A stretch of DNA of 40,556 nt from Domibacillus antri (GTDB lineage: Bacteria > Bacillota > Bacilli > Bacillales > Domibacillaceae). Below, in pieces: positions 8,270 to 14,317 of the stretch. Positions within the stretch are counted from its first letter, which is position 1. Every line of letters starts with the position of its first letter. The stretch is from the NCBI RefSeq assembly GCF_001936625.1, contig NZ_MSDU01000034.1, positions 1 through 40,556 on the forward strand. Direction: 5' to 3'. Both the position numbers and the translations under genes were made by a program. Below the pieces are notes generated by a model that did not search any database, was not told the origin of the DNA, and saw only the letters and a list, made by a program, of their open reading frames with translations.

Positions 8270-8281
8270 GGAGCTGATTTT

Positions 8282-8470
8282 ATGTGGAAGAAGAAAGAAA
8301 AGGCCGTTATGTTTTGTCCTCGTTGCCGAGAAGAAATACGGGAAACCGATCATGTGGGGATAACTTAAATGCACAGTGTCGTTCATTTATATTGTGGAGC
8401 CTGGCCGCGTCCTGGTGAGCAGATTGTTAATGAAGGTTCTTTCAAGGATATATCGAAAAAATATTTATGA
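8282..8470 (+). pseudogene. Small CxxC zinc-finger-like gene, copy 1, with in-frame TAA
   Basis: ATG 8282 follows AAAGGAG. The frame reads MWKKKEKAVMFCPRCREEI, then up to DHVGIT, then TAA at 8366-8368. It continues in the same frame as MHSVVHLYCGAWPRPGEQIV to a stop at 8468-8470. The intact relative at 10085 reads GITHIHSVVHFTCGA at this point, showing that TAA replaces a His codon. The truncated product has 28 residues and keeps the CPRC pair but loses the third Cys. No function is known for this family; a metal-binding or nucleic-acid-binding role is only a guess. Confidence 0.75.
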
Positions 8471-8495
8471 CTGGCTGCGGCCGGTCACACTTGTT
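8468..8495 (+). terminator. Weak terminator after the 8282 pseudogene
   Basis: TGACTGGC (8468-8475) pairs with GCCGGTCA (8480-8487, one G-T pair) around a TGCG tetraloop, with CACTTGTTTTG after it. It overlaps the stop codon. Confidence 0.45.
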
Positions 8496-8635
8496 TTGAA
8501 AGTTACAATGTTTAATACTTTAGAGACTGTCAGTATAGATGTATAAATATCATAACGGATGACCAAGAATCTTAAAGAATCATTCCCTCAAAACAGCTTC
8601 ATATCACGGTTTTAAAATATTGACTCTGAATCTTA

Positions 8636-8661
8636 AATAAAAAAACGCCCAAATTAGGGCG
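8636..8661 (-). terminator. Minus-strand intrinsic terminator
   Basis: Read on the minus strand, CGCCC (8661-8657) pairs with GGGCG (8650-8646) across TAATTT and is followed by seven T. No intact minus-strand gene precedes it, so it is probably left over from a lost gene. Confidence 0.6.
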
Positions 8662-8679
8662 GGGAAATGGCGGGGAAAC
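8658..8679. repeat. 11-bp tandem repeat GGCGGGGAAAY
   Basis: Two adjacent copies (8658-8668 and 8669-8679) differ only in the last base. It is G-rich in an AT-rich surrounding and overlaps the minus-strand terminator. Confidence 0.75.
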
Positions 8680-8738
8680 TCGTCATTTTTTTATTTGGGT
8701 TGTATTGTTACTGTGTTGTTGACAATAGTGACTAATAT

Positions 8739-8769
8739 GAGTTCGATTCCTATCGAGGACGTTACCACA
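8739..8769 (+). other. tRNA-3'-end-like sequence, possible attachment-site scar
   Basis: GTTCGATTCC (8741-8750) looks like a T-psi-C arm. With ATGAG before and CCTAT after, four of five stem pairs form, then seven acceptor-like bases and TTACCA follow. A strong terminator lies 20 bases on. No tRNA body precedes it. Phages often integrate at tRNA 3' ends and leave such a copy, but the partner site is not in this window. Confidence 0.25.
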
Positions 8770-8788
8770 AAAAGATACGTTCATTTTA

Positions 8789-8833
8789 AAAATCCCTGAT
8801 TCCTTTAACAACAAGGTTTCAGGGATTTTTTTA
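8789..8833 (+). terminator. Strong intrinsic terminator
   Basis: AAAATCCCTGA (8789-8799) pairs perfectly with TCAGGGATTTT (8819-8829), with an inner CCTT/AAGG pairing, followed by a long T-run. It has no obvious gene before it. Confidence 0.8.
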
Positions 8834-8867
8834 TTTTTTTTGATGACGAATGGAATGCGTTGATAAT

Positions 8868-8890
8868 CCCCCCAGCTCCCCCAAGCCCCC
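8868..8890. repeat. Three C-tracts (G-tracts on the minus strand)
   Basis: Runs of 6, 5 and 5 C (8868-8873, 8878-8882, 8886-8890) are separated by 4 and 3 bases. On the minus strand this is a G-rich strand close to, but one tract short of, an intramolecular four-tract quadruplex. Confidence 0.6.
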
Positions 8891-9091
8891 AAAAACGCGT
8901 TTCTTCTATATATTTGATTCCGTTCGATTCAATTCATTTTCTTGCCGATATCTACATGCCTACATATAGACGTCGGCAAATAACAGTCGCAGCATTTTGC
9001 CAGGCATTAAATATCAAAGATGTTAGTGAACTTTTAGAATTTAGATAACCGGCTCCTTACTGTCGATATTTGTCGAACGAAAATGATAGAT

Positions 9092-9120
9092 TTCTGATCT
9101 GCCTAATAGGAAAATAGAAT
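9092..9120 (+). promoter_or_regulatory. Possible promoter for the 9158 gene
   Basis: TTCTGA (9092-9097), a 17-base spacer and TAGAAT (9115-9120). The -10 is good and the -35 weak. Confidence 0.4.
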
Positions 9121-9157
9121 CATGTTTAATTAACTATTTAATAAAGGGGTAGATTTT

Positions 9158-9856
9158 TTGAAGAAATCTTTAAAACAAAAAGTAGTAATATCATCGTTAG
9201 CTTTGTCTGTATTTGGATCTGGGGTATACGCAGGAACAGTAGTAAAGACATATAAAACACCTCGTGGGGACTTCGCTACAGTTGAAAAAGAAGAAATACA
9301 TAAAAACCGAATTTCTCTTGAAGTGGATGGGGGAAAAGTCAAAAAACCAACTTGGTATGTAGATGGAACAACATATGTGCCATTACGCGATGCTGCAGAA
9401 ATGTTGGGAGCAGAGGTTTTATATGATCCCATAACAATGGGTGCAAAAATCACCAACAAACCGCAGCATACTGAACAAGAGATCATTAAGAAAAGCGACC
9501 TTCCTTATACATTACATTCAAGTTTAACTGGCATGACGATCACTATCATTTCTATCAGTGAAATCAACAATACAACTGCTTTCAAAATCAAGATAACAAA
9601 TAATGGAAATAGAAACGCTTTTTTAAGAGCAAGTTCTTGGAGTTTTTATGCTGATAACATGCTAGTTGATTATCTTGGAAAAGATGATTATCTCGACAGT
9701 TTTGATTATAACGGTATAAAAGTTGGTCAAACTGTTGAGGGGGAAATATACTTTGATTCATTACCTTCTGTCAATAATTCAATTATTTTGACTCCATATG
9801 TAAGTAATAACTACAACGATGAAAAATTCACTCTGCATTTAGATTTAGATTCATAA
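9158..9856 (+). CDS. Secreted protein with a copper-amine-oxidase-N-like (stalk) domain
   Basis: A 232-residue protein starting at TTG 9158 behind AAAGGGG. Residues 1-25 form a signal peptide (basic start, hydrophobic core VVISSLALSVFGSGVYA) without a lipobox cysteine. Residues about 48-90 (ISLEVDGGKVKKPTWYVDGT, then YVPLRDAAEMLGA) match the stalk domain called copper amine oxidase N-like. Residues 110-232 are beta-rich (TITIISISEINNTTAFKIKI, then KVGQTVEGEIYF) and resemble DUF4352-type immunoglobulin-like domains. It lies on the strand opposite to the phage late genes, with its own promoter and terminator, the arrangement of phage cargo genes. A cell-surface role in the lysogen is inferred. 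Confidence 0.8.
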   Translation: MKKSLKQKVVISSLALSVFGSGVYAGTVVKTYKTPRGDFATVEKEEIHKNRISLEVDGGKVKKPTWYVDGTTYVPLRDAAEMLGAEVLYDPITMGAKITNKPQHTEQEIIKKSDLPYTLHSSLTGMTITIISISEINNTTAFKIKITNNGNRNAFLRASSWSFYADNMLVDYLGKDDYLDSFDYNGIKVGQTVEGEIYFDSLPSVNNSIILTPYVSNNYNDEKFTLHLDLDS

Positions 9857-9863
9857 CGAATTT

Positions 9864-9890
9864 GAGCCCCGATGTCGGGGCTCTTTCTAT
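9864..9890 (+). terminator. Terminator of the 9158 gene
   Basis: GAGCCCC (9864-9870) pairs with GGGGCTC (9877-9883) around GATGTC, followed by TTTCTATTT. Confidence 0.8.
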
Positions 9891-9891
9891 T

Positions 9892-10032
9892 TCATCTACT
9901 TTCGCTGTACGATTTAATTCTTGGGTTGTATCCATGCTCCGCTTCAATAAGCGCCCGTGCTTCTTCTGCAGATTCAAGCGATACATAAGAGATATTGTAT
10001 CTACCAAATTTGTTGATTGATTTATCGTGATT
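9892..10032 (-). pseudogene. Remnant of a minus-strand gene (3' end only)
   Basis: An open minus-strand frame of 46 codons ends at a TGA (9894-9892) and reads KFGRYNISYVSLESAEEARA, then LIEAEHGYNPRIKSYSESR. It has protein-like composition and a predicted amphipathic helix but no start codon or ribosome site; a stop closes it at about 10035. It looks like the tail of a gene replaced upstream by the leader of the 10085 gene. The family is not recognised. Confidence 0.35.
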
Positions 10033-10070
10033 TTACATATTAAGGTGCTTCCTGTTACCTTATTTGTAAA
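10032..10070 (+). promoter_or_regulatory. Hairpin leader ending on the ribosome site, copy 2
   Basis: TTTACA (10032-10037) pairs with TGTAAA (10065-10070), and TAAGGT (10041-10046) pairs perfectly with ACCTTA (10057-10062). The 3' arm runs into AAAGGAG. Compared with copy 1 the outer stem changes G-C to A-T, so pairing is kept while sequence changes. Regulation of translation is inferred. Confidence 0.45.
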
Positions 10071-10084
10071 GGAGCTGATCGTAT

Positions 10085-10264
10085 GTGGAAGAGGAAATTG
10101 TTATGGTGTGCCCGCATTGCCAAAATGTGATCCAGGCGAGTGATCGTGTAGGTATCACCCACATTCATAGCGTAGTGCACTTTACGTGCGGCGCCATGCC
10201 AATGCTGGGTGAAAGGATTATTGACGTTTGCTCGTTTGAGGAAGCTTTAGACAAATATTTATGA
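10085..10264 (+). CDS. Small CxxC zinc-finger-like protein, copy 2
   Basis: A frame of 59 residues from GTG 10085, which overlaps an out-of-frame ATG at 10083; an in-frame ATG at 10103, with GAGG eight bases ahead, is an alternative start. The protein reads MVCPHCQNVIQASDRVGITH, then IHSVVHFTCGAMPML and a C-terminal SFEEALDKYL. The CPHC pair plus later His and Cys could bind one metal. It is about 60 percent identical to the broken copy at 8282. Relative to that copy, 7 bases are missing just after the ATGTGGAAG start, shifting the original start out of frame and leaving GTG or the internal ATG to be used. Function unknown. Confidence 0.6.
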   Translation: MEEEIVMVCPHCQNVIQASDRVGITHIHSVVHFTCGAMPMLGERIIDVCSFEEALDKYL

Positions 10265-10284
10265 GCAAATGTTCAAGTCCCCTC

Positions 10285-10313
10285 TTACATACCTTCTATT
10301 TTCATAGTATTAT
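10285..10313 (+). promoter_or_regulatory. Promoter for the 10336 gene
   Basis: TTACAT (10285-10290), a 17-base spacer and TATTAT (10308-10313), about 23 bases before the start. Confidence 0.5.
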
Positions 10314-10335
10314 AGATGGAAAAGGAGGGATTTTA

Positions 10336-11019
10336 TTGAAAATAAAAGTGAAATTATTCATTATGCTGTCTGCGGTCTTCGCTTTGTGTTTTAGTACATA
10401 TCACCCAGCAGAAGCAGCAAACCCGATCAAACCGAGTCAAAGCCGTGTAACGTACACAATTAAGGATGCAAACGGTAAGCCGTACACCATTTATTTTGCA
10501 CCAAGCAGCAAAGAAACAAATGCGAAAGCATCAAAGAATCCGCAGTATAAATGGTCAGGATTAAGATTTAACACAAAAGAAGGCGATGTGCTTTATAATG
10601 CGAATTACAAATTATACACACGCGATCCGAAACTAAGTCATATTAAAGATGCTAAAATTGCATATAAAAACTATACAGTAAACACTCGTAATAAATCGGT
10701 CCATATCTACCCTGCGCAATTCAAAGGGCAACCGGATCTTTTGGCGATTTCTAACGACGACGGATTCGAATCGGAGTCGGCTGATCTCTACTATATGAGA
10801 AATGGTAAGTTAACGTATATCGTTGGTGCTACTTATACGAAAAGACCAATGATTAAAGGGAAGAATCTATATTTAATTGCAAACGATATACCGGGTTACG
10901 GACCGATGTTTTTTGAGCTTTACTTAGACCCTAAAACAGGTATCTGGGATGATTACGACGGTATACAGTTTAGTGACCCAGATTGGGTGCTTAGAAACTG
11001 GAAGAAACACTGGAGATAA
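10336..11019 (+). CDS. Secreted protein of unknown function
   Basis: A 227-residue protein starting at TTG 10336 with AAAGGAGG seven bases ahead; the open frame extends further upstream but that part has no ribosome site. Residues 1-27 are a signal peptide (KIKVKLFIMLSAVFALCFS, cleavage probably after AEA). The mature part is tyrosine-rich with many basic residues, for example KYKLYT-like and YKNYTVNTRNKS segments, and DDGFESESADLYYMRNGK in the middle. I do not recognise a family. It has its own promoter, stands opposite the phage late operon and shares a terminator with the amidase. It is a candidate lysogenic-conversion gene. Confidence 0.75.
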   Translation: MKIKVKLFIMLSAVFALCFSTYHPAEAANPIKPSQSRVTYTIKDANGKPYTIYFAPSSKETNAKASKNPQYKWSGLRFNTKEGDVLYNANYKLYTRDPKLSHIKDAKIAYKNYTVNTRNKSVHIYPAQFKGQPDLLAISNDDGFESESADLYYMRNGKLTYIVGATYTKRPMIKGKNLYLIANDIPGYGPMFFELYLDPKTGIWDDYDGIQFSDPDWVLRNWKKHWR

Positions 11020-11026
11020 AGAAAGG

Positions 11027-11056
11027 GCCCGGTACTCGTTTGAGTGCCGGGCTTTA
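11027..11056. terminator. Bidirectional terminator between cargo gene and amidase
   Basis: GCCCGGTACTC (11027-11037) pairs with GAGTGCCGGGC (11042-11052) with one G-T pair, then TTTATG on the plus strand and CCTTTCTTTATC on the minus strand. Confidence 0.8.
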
Positions 11057-11059
11057 TGT

Positions 11060-11911
11060 TTAATTAGCTGTTTTTTCTCCTTTAATTAATCCGCGCTCAA
11101 CAGCTACAAACAGCAAGCCTGTCGCATCAGATTCAGTCAGCGTTCCCTTATCCAATTTTTCTACCCACGATGGATCAATACCATTTGGATCTTTCTCTAC
11201 TAGGCGAGTTAATACTGTACGAGTAGAATTTTTAATGGCGTTATTTGATGGAACAAACAATTTGGATTCCTCCTTTTTTGGTGCAGTACTTGTCGATGGA
11301 GTACCTGCTGGCGAAGTGCTTCCCGTATTGAAGGTGATACCGTAATGTTTGCACACTGTACGGGCTGTCACAAGGGCACAACGCTTGCGGTAACTGTCCG
11401 ATTTAAGAAGGGCAAGGTCCTCTACGTTCGTCATAAACCCCCACTCAACTAACAGAAAAGCCGCATCTGTTTCCCGGCACATATGCAGGTTTGTCCATGT
11501 TCCCGGTACAGATGGAAAAAGTCCGGATCCCCAAATAGGAAGATCCGGAAACTCTTTTTTGTATTCCGATAAGAGCGATTCAGCCAGTGCTTTCCCCGTC
11601 TTACTTGTGTGCCAATAAAAAACACCGAATCCACGTCGTGACGGATCCGCGTTTGCATTGGCATGATGAGAAATACCAATAGCGGTTTTATCTTTGGCGT
11701 ACTGAGCATTATATTGACGAGTCCGCTCATTCAGGGAAACGTCTAATCCCCCGAAAGGCTGCGCTTCATACGTGGAAACTTTACCGGTCAGCAGCCGTTT
11801 TACTTCCTGGCCAACCGCTGCATTAAAAGTGTGTTCCGGCAGTCCGGGCACTCCCTTGCTTGGCGGGTATGTGTTCCGGCCATGTCCAACATCGTTTAAG
11901 AGTTTACTCAT
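11060..11911 (-). CDS. Phage endolysin, N-acetylmuramoyl-L-alanine amidase (Amidase_3)
   Basis: A 283-residue zinc amidase that cuts between muramic acid and L-Ala of peptidoglycan at the end of the lytic cycle. DVGHG (His10), Glu26 and ISHHAN (His82) are the expected metal ligands, and VEWGFMTN carries catalytic Glu156. A Ser/Thr/Pro linker (about 195-212) leads to a C-terminal helical region (about 215-283) likely to bind the cell wall. The ATG at 11911 is chosen because AAGGGG precedes it and it overlaps the holin stop; the longer frame to 12013 lies inside the holin gene. There is no signal peptide, so release depends on the holin. Confidence 0.93.
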   Translation of the reverse strand: MSKLLNDVGHGRNTYPPSKGVPGLPEHTFNAAVGQEVKRLLTGKVSTYEAQPFGGLDVSLNERTRQYNAQYAKDKTAIGISHHANANADPSRRGFGVFYWHTSKTGKALAESLLSEYKKEFPDLPIWGSGLFPSVPGTWTNLHMCRETDAAFLLVEWGFMTNVEDLALLKSDSYRKRCALVTARTVCKHYGITFNTGSTSPAGTPSTSTAPKKEESKLFVPSNNAIKNSTRTVLTRLVEKDPNGIDPSWVEKLDKGTLTESDATGLLFVAVERGLIKGEKTAN

Positions 11912-12188
11912 CTTCATCCGCCCCTTTCGTGTATCCTGTCCGCTGATTAACAAGCTCAAAAAGACCGGTTGCAGAAAGACCGGCGAAAACGCCAGCCCAC
12001 AACCGGTACACAATATCTAATGTTGTAAAAGGTGTAGCGGTAATACCAACCACTAAACCAACCAAAAGAGCAATTAACGGCACAAAATTTCTCTTTAATG
12101 CAACCGACCGTTTTATTAGCTCGACAAGACCGACGATAATAGGTGCGATAATCGTCGCTAATACCATAATTTCCTGCATTCCATTCAT
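11904..12188 (-). CDS. Phage holin (A118/LL-H type)
   Basis: A 94-residue protein with two or three hydrophobic segments (IMVLATIIAPIIVGLVELI, then FVPLIALLVGLVVGI, then YRLWAGVFAGLSATGLFEL) and a charged tail GADEDE. This matches phage holins that open the membrane for the amidase. It overlaps the preceding gene by ATGA and the amidase start by a few bases, so the three lysis genes are translationally coupled. An AGGAG ribosome site precedes the ATG. Confidence 0.87.
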   Translation of the reverse strand: MNGMQEIMVLATIIAPIIVGLVELIKRSVALKRNFVPLIALLVGLVVGITATPFTTLDIVYRLWAGVFAGLSATGLFELVNQRTGYTKGADEDE

Positions 12189-12484
12189 TCTGCAGTTCTC
12201 CTCTCACCCATGTTATCCAGGCGTTTATGTGCTTGCTTTGCTGATTCTTCTACCCTTGTTACACGCTCTGTTAAGTCCTCTACTCTTTGAACAGTTGCTT
12301 TGAAATCCACTCGAATGCTGTCCACCCCTGAGCTGATATGATCCAGCTTGGTGCGAATGGTAGCGGCATCTGCCGCATCCTGCCGTATATCTTTATCTCG
12401 GTTTCGGCCAAATGTGAGTATTCCGAGCAAAACACCCACGACTGTACAGACAAGTCCAACTAAAGCCATAGTCACTTTCAACAC
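12185..12484 (-). CDS. Membrane-anchored coiled-coil lysis protein (XhlA-like)
   Basis: A 99-residue protein with an N-terminal membrane segment (MALVGLVCTVVGVLLGILTF) and a long coiled coil with heptads (DHISSGVDSIRV, then VEDLTERVTRVEES). Its place before the holin matches XhlA of PBSX, which acts with the holin, but PBSX XhlA has its membrane segment at the C-terminus, so topology differs. The start is GTG 12484 or TTG 12481; ATG 12469 is also possible. Confidence 0.72.
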   Translation of the reverse strand: MLKVTMALVGLVCTVVGVLLGILTFGRNRDKDIRQDAADAATIRTKLDHISSGVDSIRVDFKATVQRVEDLTERVTRVEESAKQAHKRLDNMGERRTAE

Positions 12485-12507
12485 ATCCTTTTAAATCGTT
12501 TATCTAT

Positions 12508-12572
12508 TTAAAAAATGCCGCCCAGAGGCGACATGGTTTTTGACCATAAAAAATACACCTACGAGGGTGTTA
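12508..12572 (-). terminator. Two stacked terminators between fibre genes and lysis genes
   Basis: On the minus strand, ACACC/GGTGT around CTCGTA with ATTTTTTA (about 12572-12548) follows the 12570 gene directly. A second stem GTCGCC/GGCGGC around TCTG with ATTTTTT (about 12532-12508) follows. The lysis genes downstream must be read through these or have their own promoter; none is obvious. Confidence 0.75.
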
Positions 12573-13709
12573 GTAATTGATTTTATAATCACCACTTGCA
12601 AAGATCGTCACACGCAGCTGGTCATTAAAAGGGTATTCGTAATCGTAAATGGTCGGATGCGCAGCTTTTTTCCAAGTTCCCCGCATATCCATTTGCGAAA
12701 CTAAATCTCGTACCTCCAGCGTGTCTGTCACTTCTTCTGCTGACAGCAGATAGGCAAAGCGCACGGTGTCGCTTGTTCCCCGCAGTTCTGTCCATTCCAC
12801 CGTTGTAAGAGCATTTAATACAGCCGGTGTCATGCCGTCAGCTTTCATACTTGCTAAGTCCATCGGAATTACGGCCCATACGGTTCCTGACCTTGTGTAC
12901 CATGTAACCCCGCTGTCGAACGATACGGCTGTTTTGACAATAGCTTGTCCGCTAATCAGAGTGTTAAGCGAAAAGGAGTCGATATTTTCAATACTGCGTA
13001 TGTTAATGTCCCTTGTCATCTGGACAAGTTGATCTTGCGGTATTGCTGATTTGCTAACATTTCTAATCGCATTATCTTCATCTGTCCAGGTGACAACTTC
13101 AATATTACCTGCAAGCAGACTTAAAGCTGACCAGTCAGGAATTGAATCCATACCATCTGACTCAAACTGCGCCTGTGTCGGCGTGGTAGTTGAAACGGAT
13201 ACCCAAGATGTTGTTGCATCATCGTATTTCTTGTATTCTCCACCATTAAAAATGAGCGTTTTATTGGAGGTATTCAATTCTATATACCATTCTGAATCCA
13301 TGCGTAACGCTGAACTGTATTCAAATCGATATTTCCCTTTAGGTAAATCTGAGATAGTTTTCTCCCATTGAGTTTCATTTATCGCAGTGATTGCTTGTGG
13401 ATATGAAGATGTCACATCGTCATACACTAAAGTTGATTCATTCCATTTTTTTATTACAAAAGCACCCGTGTAAGTTGGCCATGTTGTTGTCCCACTTCTC
13501 CAAATGTTCACTTTATTCGACAGAATGTCAACTTCTACGTATGTGCCCGCCGCATTCCAATAAGCGACTTTATTCGTATTCCACTCATTAACTTGTGTTC
13601 CATCAAACAAACCGGAGCCTGTTTGAACATCATAAAGATCACCTCCAATATGAGTATATTGTGCCTCTTGTTTCAAACCACTCACAATAGGTTTTGCTGT
13701 ACCAGCCAT
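12570..13709 (-). CDS. Phage tail/fibre-region protein
   Basis: A 379-residue beta-rich protein, no signal peptide. The first half has repeated short strands rich in W, Y and T (EWNTNKVAYWNAAGTYVEVD, then YRFEYSSALRMDSEWYIEL), consistent with a host-surface-binding or fibre domain. The second half (about 210-379) contains QDQLVQMTRDINIRSIENID and SFDSGVTWYTR. The DNA of about 13190-13700 is visibly more AT-rich than the genes around it, suggesting that the N-terminal half was acquired separately. It is the last gene before the terminators. The exact family is not recognised. Confidence 0.7.
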   Translation of the reverse strand: MAGTAKPIVSGLKQEAQYTHIGGDLYDVQTGSGLFDGTQVNEWNTNKVAYWNAAGTYVEVDILSNKVNIWRSGTTTWPTYTGAFVIKKWNESTLVYDDVTSSYPQAITAINETQWEKTISDLPKGKYRFEYSSALRMDSEWYIELNTSNKTLIFNGGEYKKYDDATTSWVSVSTTTPTQAQFESDGMDSIPDWSALSLLAGNIEVVTWTDEDNAIRNVSKSAIPQDQLVQMTRDINIRSIENIDSFSLNTLISGQAIVKTAVSFDSGVTWYTRSGTVWAVIPMDLASMKADGMTPAVLNALTTVEWTELRGTSDTVRFAYLLSAEEVTDTLEVRDLVSQMDMRGTWKKAAHPTIYDYEYPFNDQLRVTIFASGDYKINY

Positions 13710-13748
13710 TTTTCCACCACCCTATTTCTAGATGAAAAGCATATTGTT

Positions 13749-14306
13749 TCAAGAAATAACAATTTTGTCGATTTTCTTAAAATTCCCCATATTAATTGCG
13801 CATTTCAGGAGCGTACCGCTCTCTACCCATGTTGCGTCTTCAGTCATCTGATAAGTATAATTTGTCTTCAGATTCATCGCCCCGTCAAAAATGACATATT
13901 CCGATTCGTCAAAATCAGCTGCGTCAGAATTATCAAATCCAACTTCTGTTTTTACAACGTTTTGTATACCGCCTTGAAATATTAATACTTCAAGCGGTGC
14001 ACGCAAAAACGTGGATGTTGGCTCAATCGTAATATCATAAACGCGCGGGGCTGTTGAGCTGGCCACTACGCCAAGCCGTGTGATTTGCTGATAGATCTGC
14101 GCGCCGCCACCCCCTCCGCCGCTTCCGATCATTTCATATTCAAGCCCATCAAAATGGTAAATAGATGGCCTATTTTCATTTGTTTCGTCTATTTTCACAA
14201 GGTAGAGTGCATCTTCCTGCCCGGTCAACGGCAAAGAGGCGCGATTCGGTACGGTAATCACGCTGTTAATACCGGGCAGATCAATGTTTAATTGTGCTTT
14301 TGTCAT
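13749..14306 (-). CDS. Phage tail-region protein with poly-Gly linker
   Basis: A 185-residue protein. An N-terminal domain (LDLPG-like start, then PNRASLPLTGQEDALYLV and YHFDGLEYEMIG) is joined by SGGGGGGA (about 62-69) to a beta-rich C-terminal domain (VYDITIEPTSTFLRAPLEVL). The linker and size are those of fibre or receptor-binding parts. It follows the 349-residue gene after 11 bases. Confidence 0.68.
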   Translation of the reverse strand: MTKAQLNIDLPGINSVITVPNRASLPLTGQEDALYLVKIDETNENRPSIYHFDGLEYEMIGSGGGGGGAQIYQQITRLGVVASSTAPRVYDITIEPTSTFLRAPLEVLIFQGGIQNVVKTEVGFDNSDAADFDESEYVIFDGAMNLKTNYTYQMTEDATWVESGTLLKCAINMGNFKKIDKIVIS

Positions 14307-14317
14307 ATCCTCGCCCC

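Larger units (their letters stand above)
7904..8281. other. Stretch without a gene, holding repeats and an RNA leader
   Basis: The open frames here lack ribosome sites and look like antisense noise. The stretch holds a perfect 12-bp tandem repeat (8104-8127) and, at its end, the hairpin leader of the 8282 gene. On the minus strand the tandem repeat reads GDQIGDQTIKIT before a TGA at 8089-8087. The frame is closed just upstream (8137-8135), so at most a short gene remnant survives. Confidence 0.45.
8471..9157. other. Intergenic mosaic at the probable prophage edge
   Basis: No gene is called. The stretch contains a minus-strand terminator, an 11-bp tandem repeat, a tRNA-3'-end-like sequence, a strong plus-strand terminator, three C-tracts and a promoter for the 9158 gene. 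A frame at 8860-9048 ends in LNIKDVSELLEFR and might be the remains of a regulator or integrase, but it lacks a start signal. This density of scars between host and phage genes suggests repeated integration events. Confidence 0.45.

Noticed and set aside
8701-8770. A complete tRNA or tmRNA gene
   Set aside because: Only a T-arm and acceptor-like end is present, with one stem mismatch and no D or anticodon arm.
8860-9048. Frame ending LNIKDVSELLEFR
   Set aside because: Begins inside the C-tracts, no ribosome site, no family match; at most a remnant.
11912-12013. N-terminal extension of the amidase frame
   Set aside because: Lies entirely within the holin gene, lacks a ribosome site, and ATG 11911 fits the enzyme's N-terminus.
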